DNA of 15,944 nt from Bacteroidales bacterium. GTDB taxonomy: Bacteria; Bacteroidota; Bacteroidia; Bacteroidales; F082. Of the stretch, positions 1 through 8,452 are shown piece by piece (position 1 is the stretch's first letter; the number at the start of each line of letters is the position of its first letter). The notes under the pieces were generated by a model. That model was not told the origin of the DNA. It did not search any database and was given only the letters and a program-made list of their open reading frames with translations. The stretch spans positions 1 through 15,944 of the forward strand of contig JAOZNY010000022.1 in NCBI GenBank assembly GCA_029933565.1. Direction: 5' to 3'. Both the position numbers and the translations under genes were made by a program.

Positions 1-2432
1 ATATCACATTGACCAATGATGGTAATGTAACAGTTTATGACATAACTATGGTTGACCAGACTGCTGATGTCAATCCTACGTATGTTTCAGGAGATGCTGG
101 CATAACAGGTGTTCTCGAAGTAGGCGAAACTTGGACTTATACTGCTTATCATACAGTAACTCAGGCTGATCTTGACAATGATTTATATACTAATACTGCC
201 GAAGGTGATGGTTTAGGAGACACAAATGGTGATGGTACTGGCGATACTGCTGTTAGCGATGATGATGATGAAACCGTGCTTGCAAATGTTCCGGATATAC
301 CATGTATTTATTGGATAGAACCTGATTCAGACATATGTTTTGATACAAATCCAATGTGGGCCACAGCAGAAGCTGGAGTAATTCCAGGAAATACTGGTGA
401 TTGTGCCGAAGATAATACAGGTACATGGACAAATACAGTTTATCCGGGTTCAATTCCTGCTAATATTACTAGTCCTAATACAGATATTACTACTTTTTCA
501 GTGCTTACACCTGGAACATATACTATGAGATATACATGGCCTGAAGAGTATGGAGAGTACAGAGAAGCAACATATACTTTCCATGATATTGATGTAGAAA
601 TTGATCTTTCATTTGAGGCATACACATGTTCTTCTGTTACTTATAATGTAATTAATAATAATGAAGAAACTCTAAACTATATATGGACAGTTAATGGTGG
701 AACAATAGTTGAAAATCTAGGTGATCAAATAACTGTAGACTGGGGTAATATTAGTGGTCCTGTCTCTTTTCAAGTTACGGGTGAGGCTCTTGGTTTTGAA
801 GAATGTTTTGATGTAATTCTACTTGAATTCGATTTATTGGTTCCTAGCCTTGAAGGACAGGTTAAATACTGGAATGAGTATGAAACTTATATGCCTACTC
901 CGTTCCCAACTAATATTTATGGTACATTCCCTGAAGATTACTTTTATGTAACTCTTTATTATGACAATGGAAACGGTCTTGATTCCTTAACTACTGCGTT
1001 AGTTCAGCCTTATTTAACGGAGGAACTTACAGAGTTAATGTCGTATTTTAAGTTTGATATTGATACCTGGGATTATGGTTGCGATGCTGAGTATTATCTA
1101 AAAGTTTGGGATGGTGGATTAAGTTATCATACTGGCCCTAACCCTCCTCCTGTTTCAGGTACCTATCTTGGCGAATCATATACCTATACTAATTGGGGAG
1201 GTGTTAACGCAACTGATGCCTTAGCAATTCAACTTATGGTAGGCGGAGGCCATGAAATTAATTCTACACCTTGGTATTATGAGTGGGTAGGAGATGCAGC
1301 ATTCTCACCTAATTATGGATATTATTCACATGCAATAGCTGATGTTAATAGTTCTGATACTTACATTAATGGTGGTATTACTGCTCTGGATGCTTTAACA
1401 GCAAAGTATCGTACTCTTGGTATTTTAGGAAGCTATCCTGATAATGGCAGTGTAAACCAGTTTTCTCCTAACTTTAGAGTTACAGGAAGAATGGTAGAAA
1501 CTCTACCTCAAATGACTTGGGATACTGCTTTTAATTATCCTAACTGGGATGATGTTAAATTTACTCATAGTGGAACTGATTATCTGTATTTCACAGACGC
1601 TGAGGAGCATCAGTATACTTCTGTTTCACTTCCTTGGGATGGTAAAGCAAATTACATTAATATTTATTATGAGGCTCTTGGCGATATTAACGCTAGTTAT
1701 GTGCCGACTGATGATTTCTTCAAAGTACAATCAAATATGGGGCTTGCCATTGAAGGTACGCTAGGTGTATTTGTTAATGATGAAGTTACTGTACCAATTA
1801 ATATTGATCGTAATGCTGATATTGCTGCTATTAGTTTAATGTTCAACTATCGTAACGACCTTATTGAAGTTCTGGAAACTAACTTTGCTGATGACGAATT
1901 TTATGTTAATCATGAAGATGGCATCCTTAATATGGCTTGGTATGATACTGAAGGAATTAAATTTACTGCTGATGCAGCAATTGCACAAATAAAGATTCGG
2001 ATATTAGATGAGATTCCTGAAGGAACAGAACTGTTTAAATTAATGTCGAATACAGAATTGGCAGATCCTACTGCTAACCCTATTTCCGATATTGGTTTAA
2101 AAACTATTGGTGTAACTACAGATGATATCGCCATTATTGGTGATGAAATGTATGCTACTAATTATCCAAATCCATTTATCGATAAAACTACAATTAGTTA
2201 TCTTCTGCCTGAAGAAGGCAAGGTTAAGATTGTTGTTTATGATATGATGGGTAAGGTAGTAACAACCTTAATGGACAAGGTTCAGGAAGCAGGTACACAA
2301 ACTATTGAGTTTGATAGAATAGGTATTCTGGATGGAATTTACATCTATCAGGTTACTCTACAAAAGGAGGATCGTTTTTACTCTGCTATTAAGAGGTTGA
2401 ATATTACACGAAATCCTCATAGTAATAGGTAA
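1..2432 (+). CDS. Large T9SS-secreted surface protein with DUF11-like, dockerin-like and cohesin-like domains (5'-truncated by window edge)
   Basis: The frame is open to the left edge (first full codon at position 3), so the true start and signal peptide are outside the window. Numbering from the codon at nt 9, the visible 807 residues show the following. Residues 1-90 resemble the DUF11/DUF7507 beta-sandwich repeats of long adhesins, ending in an Asp run. Residues 100-280 contain a PKD/Ig-like stretch. Residues 398-470 carry two dockerin-like segments (GGVNATDALAIQ and DVNSSDTYINGGITALD), and GDINASYVP at about 558 resembles half a dockerin repeat. Residues about 577-700 resemble a cohesin-type beta-sandwich. 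Residues about 709-799 are a type A T9SS C-terminal sorting domain (NYPNPF, YDMMGK, LDGIYIYQV), which directs export across the outer membrane and usually surface attachment. No catalytic domain is visible, so substrate and role are unknown. The gene is followed by a structured spacer and a terminator and converges on a sensor kinase gene. Confidence 0.88.
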   Translation, partial: ITLTNDGNVTVYDITMVDQTADVNPTYVSGDAGITGVLEVGETWTYTAYHTVTQADLDNDLYTNTAEGDGLGDTNGDGTGDTAVSDDDDETVLANVPDIPCIYWIEPDSDICFDTNPMWATAEAGVIPGNTGDCAEDNTGTWTNTVYPGSIPANITSPNTDITTFSVLTPGTYTMRYTWPEEYGEYREATYTFHDIDVEIDLSFEAYTCSSVTYNVINNNEETLNYIWTVNGGTIVENLGDQITVDWGNISGPVSFQVTGEALGFEECFDVILLEFDLLVPSLEGQVKYWNEYETYMPTPFPTNIYGTFPEDYFYVTLYYDNGNGLDSLTTALVQPYLTEELTELMSYFKFDIDTWDYGCDAEYYLKVWDGGLSYHTGPNPPPVSGTYLGESYTYTNWGGVNATDALAIQLMVGGGHEINSTPWYYEWVGDAAFSPNYGYYSHAIADVNSSDTYINGGITALDALTAKYRTLGILGSYPDNGSVNQFSPNFRVTGRMVETLPQMTWDTAFNYPNWDDVKFTHSGTDYLYFTDAEEHQYTSVSLPWDGKANYINIYYEALGDINASYVPTDDFFKVQSNMGLAIEGTLGVFVNDEVTVPINIDRNADIAAISLMFNYRNDLIEVLETNFADDEFYVNHEDGILNMAWYDTEGIKFTADAAIAQIKIRILDEIPEGTELFKLMSNTELADPTANPISDIGLKTIGVTTDDIAIIGDEMYATNYPNPFIDKTTISYLLPEEGKVKIVVYDMMGKVVTTLMDKVQEAGTQTIEFDRIGILDGIYIYQVTLQKEDRFYSAIKRLNITRNPHSNR

Positions 2433-2574
2433 CTTATTAATATTAAGTTAATTCTACGGCTGAAAACTATAGTAGTTTTTAAGATGCCGACTTAGACAAA
2501 GTATTTATTATGAATACTTCTCTAAGTTGGCATCTACTACAGAATTTAAAGAGAAATACTAATTTGTAGTATTT
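2431..2574 (+). other. Cluster of stem-loops in the 3' untranslated region of the T9SS protein gene
   Basis: Read as + strand RNA, four hairpins precede the terminator. The first is 2431-2436 with 2444-2449 (6 bp), overlapping the stop codon. The second is 2463-2469 with 2473-2479 (7 bp, AAAACTA/TAGTTTT). The third is a long stem of 2482-2496 with 2521-2535 (15 bp, one G-U pair), continuing after a small internal loop as 2499-2505 with 2513-2519 (7 bp) around a 7-nt loop. The fourth is 2554-2560 with 2568-2574 (7 bp). The third is much longer than needed for termination and has no T-tract. It could be a stabilising 3' end, a processed small RNA or a remnant of a small palindromic repeat. No protein gene fits here. 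Confidence 0.55.
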
Positions 2575-2596
2575 AACACAAAATAAGTAAAGTAAA

Positions 2597-2636
2597 TGCC
2601 TGCAGGTGGTAAAATACCTGCGGGTATATTTTTTTT
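2597..2636 (+). terminator. Rho-independent terminator of the T9SS protein gene
   Basis: An 11-bp GC-rich stem (2597-2607 with 2616-2626, G-U pairs tolerated, 8-nt loop) is followed closely by eight T residues at 2629-2636. The T-tract lies only on the + strand side, so this ends the secreted protein transcript. On the opposite strand the hairpin lacks a good T-run and would be at best a weak stop for the convergent kinase gene. Confidence 0.85.
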
Positions 2637-2687
2637 GTGTGAACTTTGTTTTTGATAGTCTCTCTAAAAGTATTTCTTATAAAGAGG

Positions 2688-5600
2688 TTATTTCTTAGGG
2701 TAAGCAATCAATTTCTTCAGCAAAGCACATGCTTCCTCAAACTTCTCAGAGTTTACGGCCTTATTGATTGCAGATAATTCTGATTTTTCAATATCACTTT
2801 CATTTAGTTTATCGAGCAAGTCGAATACCTTTGGATCTCTAATTTTTAGGTACTTAATTAACTCTTTAACTTGCTCCCTGAATGAAGGCTGATCTTTATT
2901 TATCTTATAAATTGTTTCGTTGAAATAGCACTGCAATTCTGAGGTTAAATCTTCAAGGCACTTTTTGAGTGGAACTAACTCTTTTTCAAATCCTTTAACA
3001 TCCTTTTTTAATACAGTTTGTTCAACTTTTATTGAATTTTCTTGAACTTTATTTGCACCAATATTTCCACTTTCCCCTTTTAGTGTATGAATCTTTAAAT
3101 GGGCCGTTTCAAAATCTCCTTGTTGAATAAGTTCATTTAACTCAAGGCAGGTTTGCCTATTACTAGCAATGAACTTTTTAAGCATTTTCAGATACAGTTC
3201 TTCATTATCTCCAAACCTTCGGATACTAAATTGTATATCCAAATCATTTATGGAGATTTTGGGCAGCACAACATCTTTGACATCAGAAGGTTGAGTAATT
3301 CTATTTTTATTCCTTTCTTTAGAATTTACCCATTTTAATAAAACATCATACAACAAATCGGGGTCAATTGGCTTTGTTATAATGTCATCAATGCCTACTT
3401 TCTTACATTTCAATTTAATGTCTTCCGAAGTATCAGCTGTAGTTGCAATAATTGGCAAGTCTGAATTGCATTTACGAATCTCCACCGTTGCATTATAACC
3501 ATCCATAATTGGCATATGTAAATCCATAAATATCAGATCATACTTATTTTCCAAGACTTTATCAACTGCAATGGCTCCATTTACCGCCAAGTCAACCTTG
3601 GCTCCTACCTGATCAAGCAATTCGATCAAAACTTGCATATTTAATTCATTATCTTCAACTATCAGGATATTGCTCTCAGAAACTACTTTTCTAATCTGCT
3701 CCAATCGCATTTTTTTATTATCCCTCTGTTGATGAGTTGTTTTTTCAAGCCCAAAAACAGTCAATATTTCCTCAAAAACAAGCGAGGGCAGAATTGGTTT
3801 AAAAAGATACCCATTTATTAAGTCTGCTTCTTTCTTATATTTTTTGATGTCATTATCAGAATTTGTAATCAAAATAGTTTTTAGCTGATGTAAATCTGGA
3901 ATGCTGTTCGCTTTCGTTATAATATCTATACCATTTATTCCATCTAAGAAATGATTAATAATCAACAAATCATATTCATTTTCCATTAATTGATTTATAA
4001 CATGTTCACCTGAACTAACTGTATCAACATTTAGAGTTAACGCGTGCAAAATTGTTTTCATGGCTTTGATTGCAGAGGCATTATTATCACAAACAAGAAT
4101 ATTAATGCGTTTTAACTCATCGAAATCTAATTTCTTCTGCACTTCTTCCTTTTCTTGTATTCCAACTGTGCAATCAAAGAAAAAAGTAGTTCCTATTCCT
4201 GGTTCACTATTTAACCAAATATGACCACCCATCAAGTCTATTAGTAGTTTACTAATACTTAATCCAAGGCCTGTACCACCATACTTTCTGGTTATTGAGT
4301 TATCTGCTTGTTCAAATTCCTCAAACAAAAATGGAATCTTCTCTTTTTCAATTCCAATACCGGTATCTTTAACACTAACTTTTAAATTAATTTCTTTTTC
4401 ATTTAACTCCTTATCAAGATCAATATTTATAACTACTTCACCTGAAGTTGTAAATTTTATAGCATTACTACAAAGATTGGTTAATACTTGTCCTATTCTT
4501 AGTGGATCGCCAATTAATGTTTTTGGAATATTGGAGTCAATATTTATTACAAATTCCAAACCTTTCTCGTGTGCATGATGAGCATTCATTATAATAACTG
4601 AACTCATTACAATCTCAATATCAAACGGAATCCTTTCCAATTGCATTTTACCAACTTCTATTTTCGAAAAATCAAGAATATTGTTAATTAAACTAAGCAT
4701 TGTATTTGCCGACCGGTCAATCTTTTGCAAATAATCTTCCTGTTTTATACTCGGAGTATTCTGCAATGCAAGATGAGTGAGACCCATTATGGCATTTAAT
4801 GGTGTTCGTATTTCATGGGTTATGGTGGTTAGAAACTGACCCTTTGCATTTGTTGCTTGCTCTGCTAAGATAAGTGCTTTGTCAAGGTCTCTTGTGCGAC
4901 GAGCTACCATATTTTCTAATTCAACCTTTTGTCTTTTAATAATATTTACACGCCACCTTATTAATAGCAATACAGCAATAATAATAGTAATTACGTAAAA
5001 CAGAATAGACCACCACGACAGCCACCAGGGCCACCTAATAATAAATGGAAACTCAAATTCATTGCTCCATTTTCCCGATTTACCTATTGCCCTAACCATA
5101 AAAACATAATCTCCGGGAAATATATTTCGGTAATCAACTATATTATCTTTTGTTAGCAAACTCCATTTCTCATCAAACCCTTGTAATTTATACTGATACT
5201 TTATTTGATTTGGACCACTCCAATCAATTGCTGAATAGTTAAAAGTGATATGATTTTTACTTGAAGGCAAACTCAAATTGGTTGGAATATTATGAAAATC
5301 TGAAACACCAGAAAAATGAATGTCAGGATAAGTATTATTATTATTTGAATTTATTTCGTTGAAGTCTAATGGTTGACTATTTATTGAAATCGAATTCATA
5401 TGAATTATTGGCACTTCACCTGAAGGTTTAAAGGTATTTAAATCAAGGGTTGTAAGGGCTTTTTCGGTACCCCACCATAAGCGATTCATATTATCATAAA
5501 ATACTGACTGGGTATAAAAATCAAGGCCTTTAAGTCCATCCATTTTACTATAATTTATTACTGTTGGCTTAATATATTCAACTATATTTTTTATTGAATG

Positions 5601-7868
5601 AATGGTATCGGTTAACTTAATCTGAGAAAGACCTTTAAAAGTTCCTGCCCATAGTGAATTATCAGGAGTAGTGGTTATTGAAAAGATATAATTATTATAT
5701 AAACCATCATCTTCATTTAAAGTACTAAATGAATGTCCGTTAAAATAGGATAAACCTCCTCCATCGGTTCCAAACCAAAGAACGCCATTACAATCTTCAA
5801 CTATTGTCCAAACAGTATTATTACCAAGCCCTTGATCTGTTGTATATCTGAAAAGCGTGTCATTTGAATAACGTGTCACACCTCCCCCCATAGTCCCAAA
5901 CCAAATAGCCTCACTCCTATCTATAAAGACACATAGTACTTTATCGGCACCAAGTCCATTTGTATTTACTATTGATTTAAATTGGTTACCATCAAACAAT
6001 GTGGCACCTTGGTCGGTTGCGAACCACATGTTTCCATTATTATCCTGCAAAACTTGCTTTACCACACTACTTAGCATTCCCTGGCTTAATGAATAATTTG
6101 TGAAATTTAATATACCCTTTTCATAACTTTTCCCATCTAGTTTACTCACACCTCCACCATAAGTACTAAACCAATAATTATTCTGATTATCCTGCATAAT
6201 CGCGTTAACTATATTATTGGCAAGCCCCTGTTCAGTAGTTATTTGAGTAAATGTCCCTATTTCCCCTGATTTTTTTGGCTTATTATAAATCAAAACACCA
6301 TTATCGTAATTAGCAAACCACATTACCCCTTTATTATCCTGATAAATGGCAGTTATATTATTATTAATTAAACCCTGGTTTTTTGTTAAATGAAGAAAAC
6401 CCTCATTGTTGAACTTTGTTAAACCTCTATCGGTGCCAATCAAAACATTACCATTACTTCCTTCAAACATTACCCGTAGATAATCATCACTCAGGCCTTC
6501 TTTTGCACTATAGTTAATAAATGATTTGCCATTGAATATACTAAGGCCATAACCATATGACCCAAACCACATATTATTATCCGCATCTTCAATAATTGAT
6601 AAAATGACATCACTCACCAATCCCTGTTCTGTAGAATAATTTGTAAAGAATGTGCCATCAAACTTTGACGCTCCACCTCCCATTGTCCCAAACCACATAT
6701 TCCCATCACGATCTTGTGTAATGGATAATACTACATCCGATGCCAACCCATCATTTTTTGTAAATGTTGTAAATGTTGTTCCATCAAACTTTGTAACTCC
6801 CTCACCAAAAGTGCCAAACCAAATATTATCGCTATCATCTTCAAATAATGAATAAACATAATTCATAGGCAATCCATGAGCAGTTGTATATGTAGAAATA
6901 GTTTTTCCATTAAAAATGGAAACACCTTCATCAGTTGCAAACCAAATATTATTCTCACCATCTTCAATTATTGCAAATACATTGTTTGATGGCAATCCCT
7001 GCCTCATTGTGTAGCGTATGTGTTTTTTACCATCGAAACAGTTTGCCCCATTAGTAGTTCCTGTCCAAATCAAACCTTTCTTATCAATTAGCAAAGACAT
7101 AGTCAGTTCTGTTGTCGGCCCCATATTCATTAAATATTCATCAAAATAATTACCATCGTATGCAACTAAGCCACCTTTAAAAGTAGCGAACCATAAAACA
7201 CCTTCATCATCTTTTGCTATTGCTCTTATAAAACGACTTGGAAGTCCCTGATCAAAATCCAAAATTGAGATATCATTAATAACTTCGTCTTTATACCTAA
7301 ATGGAAGAGATTTTGTTCGTATTGGTCTTCCTGCCAGAAAACTTAAAGGAGGAAATATAGAGTCTTGATGTTGAATTGAAACCATACCACGTTCTCTAAC
7401 AATTTCTTCATAATAAGAAATGCTATCCTTTTCAATATTTATTTCTTTACTAAGTATTGTTCTATTTGGGTTATTTTTTTCAGAAAGGGCCGAACTTTTC
7501 AATTTACTGTAATTTACTTTATGGATTTCAGGGTACTTACTTATTACAGACAATTTTCCAGTAAGTTTTTCTTCTGTAGTTTGATAAAGAAATGATACAC
7601 CGGGAAAAATCTTGGTAATTCCAATACTCTCAATGGGTTTTGGTAGATTACTTGAAAAGGTCTTAGCTTTTTTTAGACCGTCCATGCCCGGAATACTTAT
7701 GGGTAATGAATCAATATTAAGATAACTCTGGCTTGGTAACGACTTAAGTGTAAGTTCCTCAAACCGCTGTTCCTTTAAAGTATCTTTTTTATTTTCAATC
7801 TCACTACAACCATAAATAAAAAAAAATACACTAATTAGTAAAATAAAGAATGAATTTATCGATTTCAT
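2688..7868 (-). CDS. Propeller-type hybrid histidine kinase (two Reg_prop propellers, Y_Y_Y, HisKA-HATPase, pseudo-REC, REC, Hpt)
   Basis: This 1726-residue envelope sensor has an N-terminal signal with a lipobox-like end (IYGC, Cys21). An unrecognised segment to about 195 follows, then 14 blade motifs of the W-F-x-T-x-x-G type (about 226 to 800), enough for two seven-bladed propellers. Next come a Y_Y_Y domain (about 866-936) and one membrane helix (about 950-971). The kinase core has HEIRTPLNAI with His1018, N-box Asn1135, DTGIG at 1168 and GGTGLGL at 1197. Receiver 1 (about 1254-1370) has Asn1305 where the phosphorylated Asp should be and Asp-Asn (1261-1262) for the acidic pair, but keeps Thr1335 and Lys1357. 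Receiver 2 (about 1400-1515) is complete (Asp1406, Asp1449, Lys1499). An Hpt domain follows (His1594 in HTLKGESGNIGA), then a helical tail. There is no AraC-type DNA-binding domain, so output must pass by phosphotransfer to an unlinked regulator. The periplasmic ligand is unknown. Confidence 0.93.
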   Translation of the reverse strand: MKSINSFFILLISVFFFIYGCSEIENKKDTLKEQRFEELTLKSLPSQSYLNIDSLPISIPGMDGLKKAKTFSSNLPKPIESIGITKIFPGVSFLYQTTEEKLTGKLSVISKYPEIHKVNYSKLKSSALSEKNNPNRTILSKEINIEKDSISYYEEIVRERGMVSIQHQDSIFPPLSFLAGRPIRTKSLPFRYKDEVINDISILDFDQGLPSRFIRAIAKDDEGVLWFATFKGGLVAYDGNYFDEYLMNMGPTTELTMSLLIDKKGLIWTGTTNGANCFDGKKHIRYTMRQGLPSNNVFAIIEDGENNIWFATDEGVSIFNGKTISTYTTAHGLPMNYVYSLFEDDSDNIWFGTFGEGVTKFDGTTFTTFTKNDGLASDVVLSITQDRDGNMWFGTMGGGASKFDGTFFTNYSTEQGLVSDVILSIIEDADNNMWFGSYGYGLSIFNGKSFINYSAKEGLSDDYLRVMFEGSNGNVLIGTDRGLTKFNNEGFLHLTKNQGLINNNITAIYQDNKGVMWFANYDNGVLIYNKPKKSGEIGTFTQITTEQGLANNIVNAIMQDNQNNYWFSTYGGGVSKLDGKSYEKGILNFTNYSLSQGMLSSVVKQVLQDNNGNMWFATDQGATLFDGNQFKSIVNTNGLGADKVLCVFIDRSEAIWFGTMGGGVTRYSNDTLFRYTTDQGLGNNTVWTIVEDCNGVLWFGTDGGGLSYFNGHSFSTLNEDDGLYNNYIFSITTTPDNSLWAGTFKGLSQIKLTDTIHSIKNIVEYIKPTVINYSKMDGLKGLDFYTQSVFYDNMNRLWWGTEKALTTLDLNTFKPSGEVPIIHMNSISINSQPLDFNEINSNNNNTYPDIHFSGVSDFHNIPTNLSLPSSKNHITFNYSAIDWSGPNQIKYQYKLQGFDEKWSLLTKDNIVDYRNIFPGDYVFMVRAIGKSGKWSNEFEFPFIIRWPWWLSWWSILFYVITIIIAVLLLIRWRVNIIKRQKVELENMVARRTRDLDKALILAEQATNAKGQFLTTITHEIRTPLNAIMGLTHLALQNTPSIKQEDYLQKIDRSANTMLSLINNILDFSKIEVGKMQLERIPFDIEIVMSSVIIMNAHHAHEKGLEFVINIDSNIPKTLIGDPLRIGQVLTNLCSNAIKFTTSGEVVINIDLDKELNEKEINLKVSVKDTGIGIEKEKIPFLFEEFEQADNSITRKYGGTGLGLSISKLLIDLMGGHIWLNSEPGIGTTFFFDCTVGIQEKEEVQKKLDFDELKRINILVCDNNASAIKAMKTILHALTLNVDTVSSGEHVINQLMENEYDLLIINHFLDGINGIDIITKANSIPDLHQLKTILITNSDNDIKKYKKEADLINGYLFKPILPSLVFEEILTVFGLEKTTHQQRDNKKMRLEQIRKVVSESNILIVEDNELNMQVLIELLDQVGAKVDLAVNGAIAVDKVLENKYDLIFMDLHMPIMDGYNATVEIRKCNSDLPIIATTADTSEDIKLKCKKVGIDDIITKPIDPDLLYDVLLKWVNSKERNKNRITQPSDVKDVVLPKISINDLDIQFSIRRFGDNEELYLKMLKKFIASNRQTCLELNELIQQGDFETAHLKIHTLKGESGNIGANKVQENSIKVEQTVLKKDVKGFEKELVPLKKCLEDLTSELQCYFNETIYKINKDQPSFREQVKELIKYLKIRDPKVFDLLDKLNESDIEKSELSAINKAVNSEKFEEACALLKKLIAYPKK

Positions 7869-7924
7869 CTCAACACTATAAAAGGTTAATAATAAAGATA
7901 TATTTTATTGAACGGGTAAATGTA

Positions 7925-7953
7925 CAAAACTATTGGAGTAACAATACAACAAA
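7925..7953 (-). promoter_or_regulatory. Candidate Bacteroidota-type promoter of the hybrid kinase gene
   Basis: On the minus strand TAGTTTTG (7925-7932) matches the TAnnTTTG -7 element, and TTTG (7950-7953) lies 17 nt upstream as a possible -33 element. The usual spacing is about 19-21 nt, so the fit is imperfect. It would give a leader of roughly 50 nt before the ATG at 7868. No Shine-Dalgarno sequence is seen, as is usual in this phylum. Confidence 0.4.
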
Positions 7954-8083
7954 GAAAAAGCCTTGGTAATAATGTTTAAAGACATAATTTCCCAATCCAA
8001 GTATTAAACCTACAAACCCATCATTTCACAAAGCCATAAAATTTTCAAAATTAATCCAACTATCTTACCTCCAACAGTCTCAT

Positions 8084-8212
8084 TTATATCTTTCTGATTC
8101 CAAGTACATCACCAACTTTCAAAACCCTTTTTGTAATTGTGATCCCCTCATTATTTCTTCTAATAATTGTATTAATATGCGCCAATTCATATAATTTTTT
8201 AAATATTTTCAA
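8084..8212 (-). other. Doubtful small open reading frame, possibly a gene remnant broken at a T8 run
   Basis: The minus strand is open from TTG at 8212 to TAA at 8084, encoding 42 residues. The basic, protein-like C-terminal part includes GITITKRVLKVGDVLGIRK. Just upstream, an ATG at 8247 opens a second frame that runs into stop TGA at 8209-8211, after a run of eight T (8211-8218). One extra T in that run would fuse the two into about 54 residues. I do not recognise the product. In such AT-rich DNA a frame of this size can arise by chance, so this may be no gene at all. Confidence 0.15.
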
Positions 8213-8296
8213 AAAAAATCACTATTTATAAGTGGTTTAAATAGCATTATTATTAATACATAAAGTCTACTGATATTTTTTAAAAAAGGCTGGGAA

Positions 8297-8310
8297 TGCA
8301 AACGATTGCA
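8297..8310. promoter_or_regulatory. LacI/GalR-family-like operator palindrome
   Basis: TGCAAACGATTGCA is a 14-bp near-perfect palindrome: five outer base pairs are symmetric, the centre is CG, and only the A/A position breaks symmetry. A palindrome with a central CG is typical of LacI/GalR-family operators. It lies about 108 bp upstream of the + strand promoter at 8418 and 430 bp upstream of the kinase start. No LacI-type regulator gene is in the window, so the assignment rests on pattern only. Confidence 0.3.
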
Positions 8311-8417
8311 TAGAATTCAATATCACAAATAGTTAAACTTATTAAACTCTTAAAATAAAGTTTACAGTGAAATTATTCACAATAATAAAAAGAATATAGT
8401 TTTTTTTCAAAAAAGTA

Positions 8418-8447
8418 TTGACAAATTAAAAAACCTTTCTATCTTTG
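8418..8447 (+). promoter_or_regulatory. Strong Bacteroidota-type promoter driving a short orphan transcript
   Basis: TTG at 8418-8420 (within TTGAC) and TATCTTTG at 8440-8447 match the -33 and TAnnTTTG -7 elements, with exactly 19 nt between them. This is the best promoter match in the window. The expected transcription start is near 8453. The next feature downstream on the same strand is a terminator, not a coding sequence. Confidence 0.75.
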
Positions 8448-8452
8448 CATTG

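Noticed and set aside
250..275. GAT triplet run as a regulatory or phase-variable repeat
   Set aside because: Only four GAT units lie inside the reading frame. They encode an Asp run, common in linkers between adhesin domains.
6652..6855. + strand frame inside the kinase propeller
   Set aside because: It is antisense to repeated blade motifs. Its Pro/Ser-rich repeats mirror the blade codons.
5460..7200. Possible tandem DNA repeat or CRISPR-like array
   Set aside because: The periodicity is about 125 nt and reflects protein blade repeats with diverged codons, not identical repeats with spacers.
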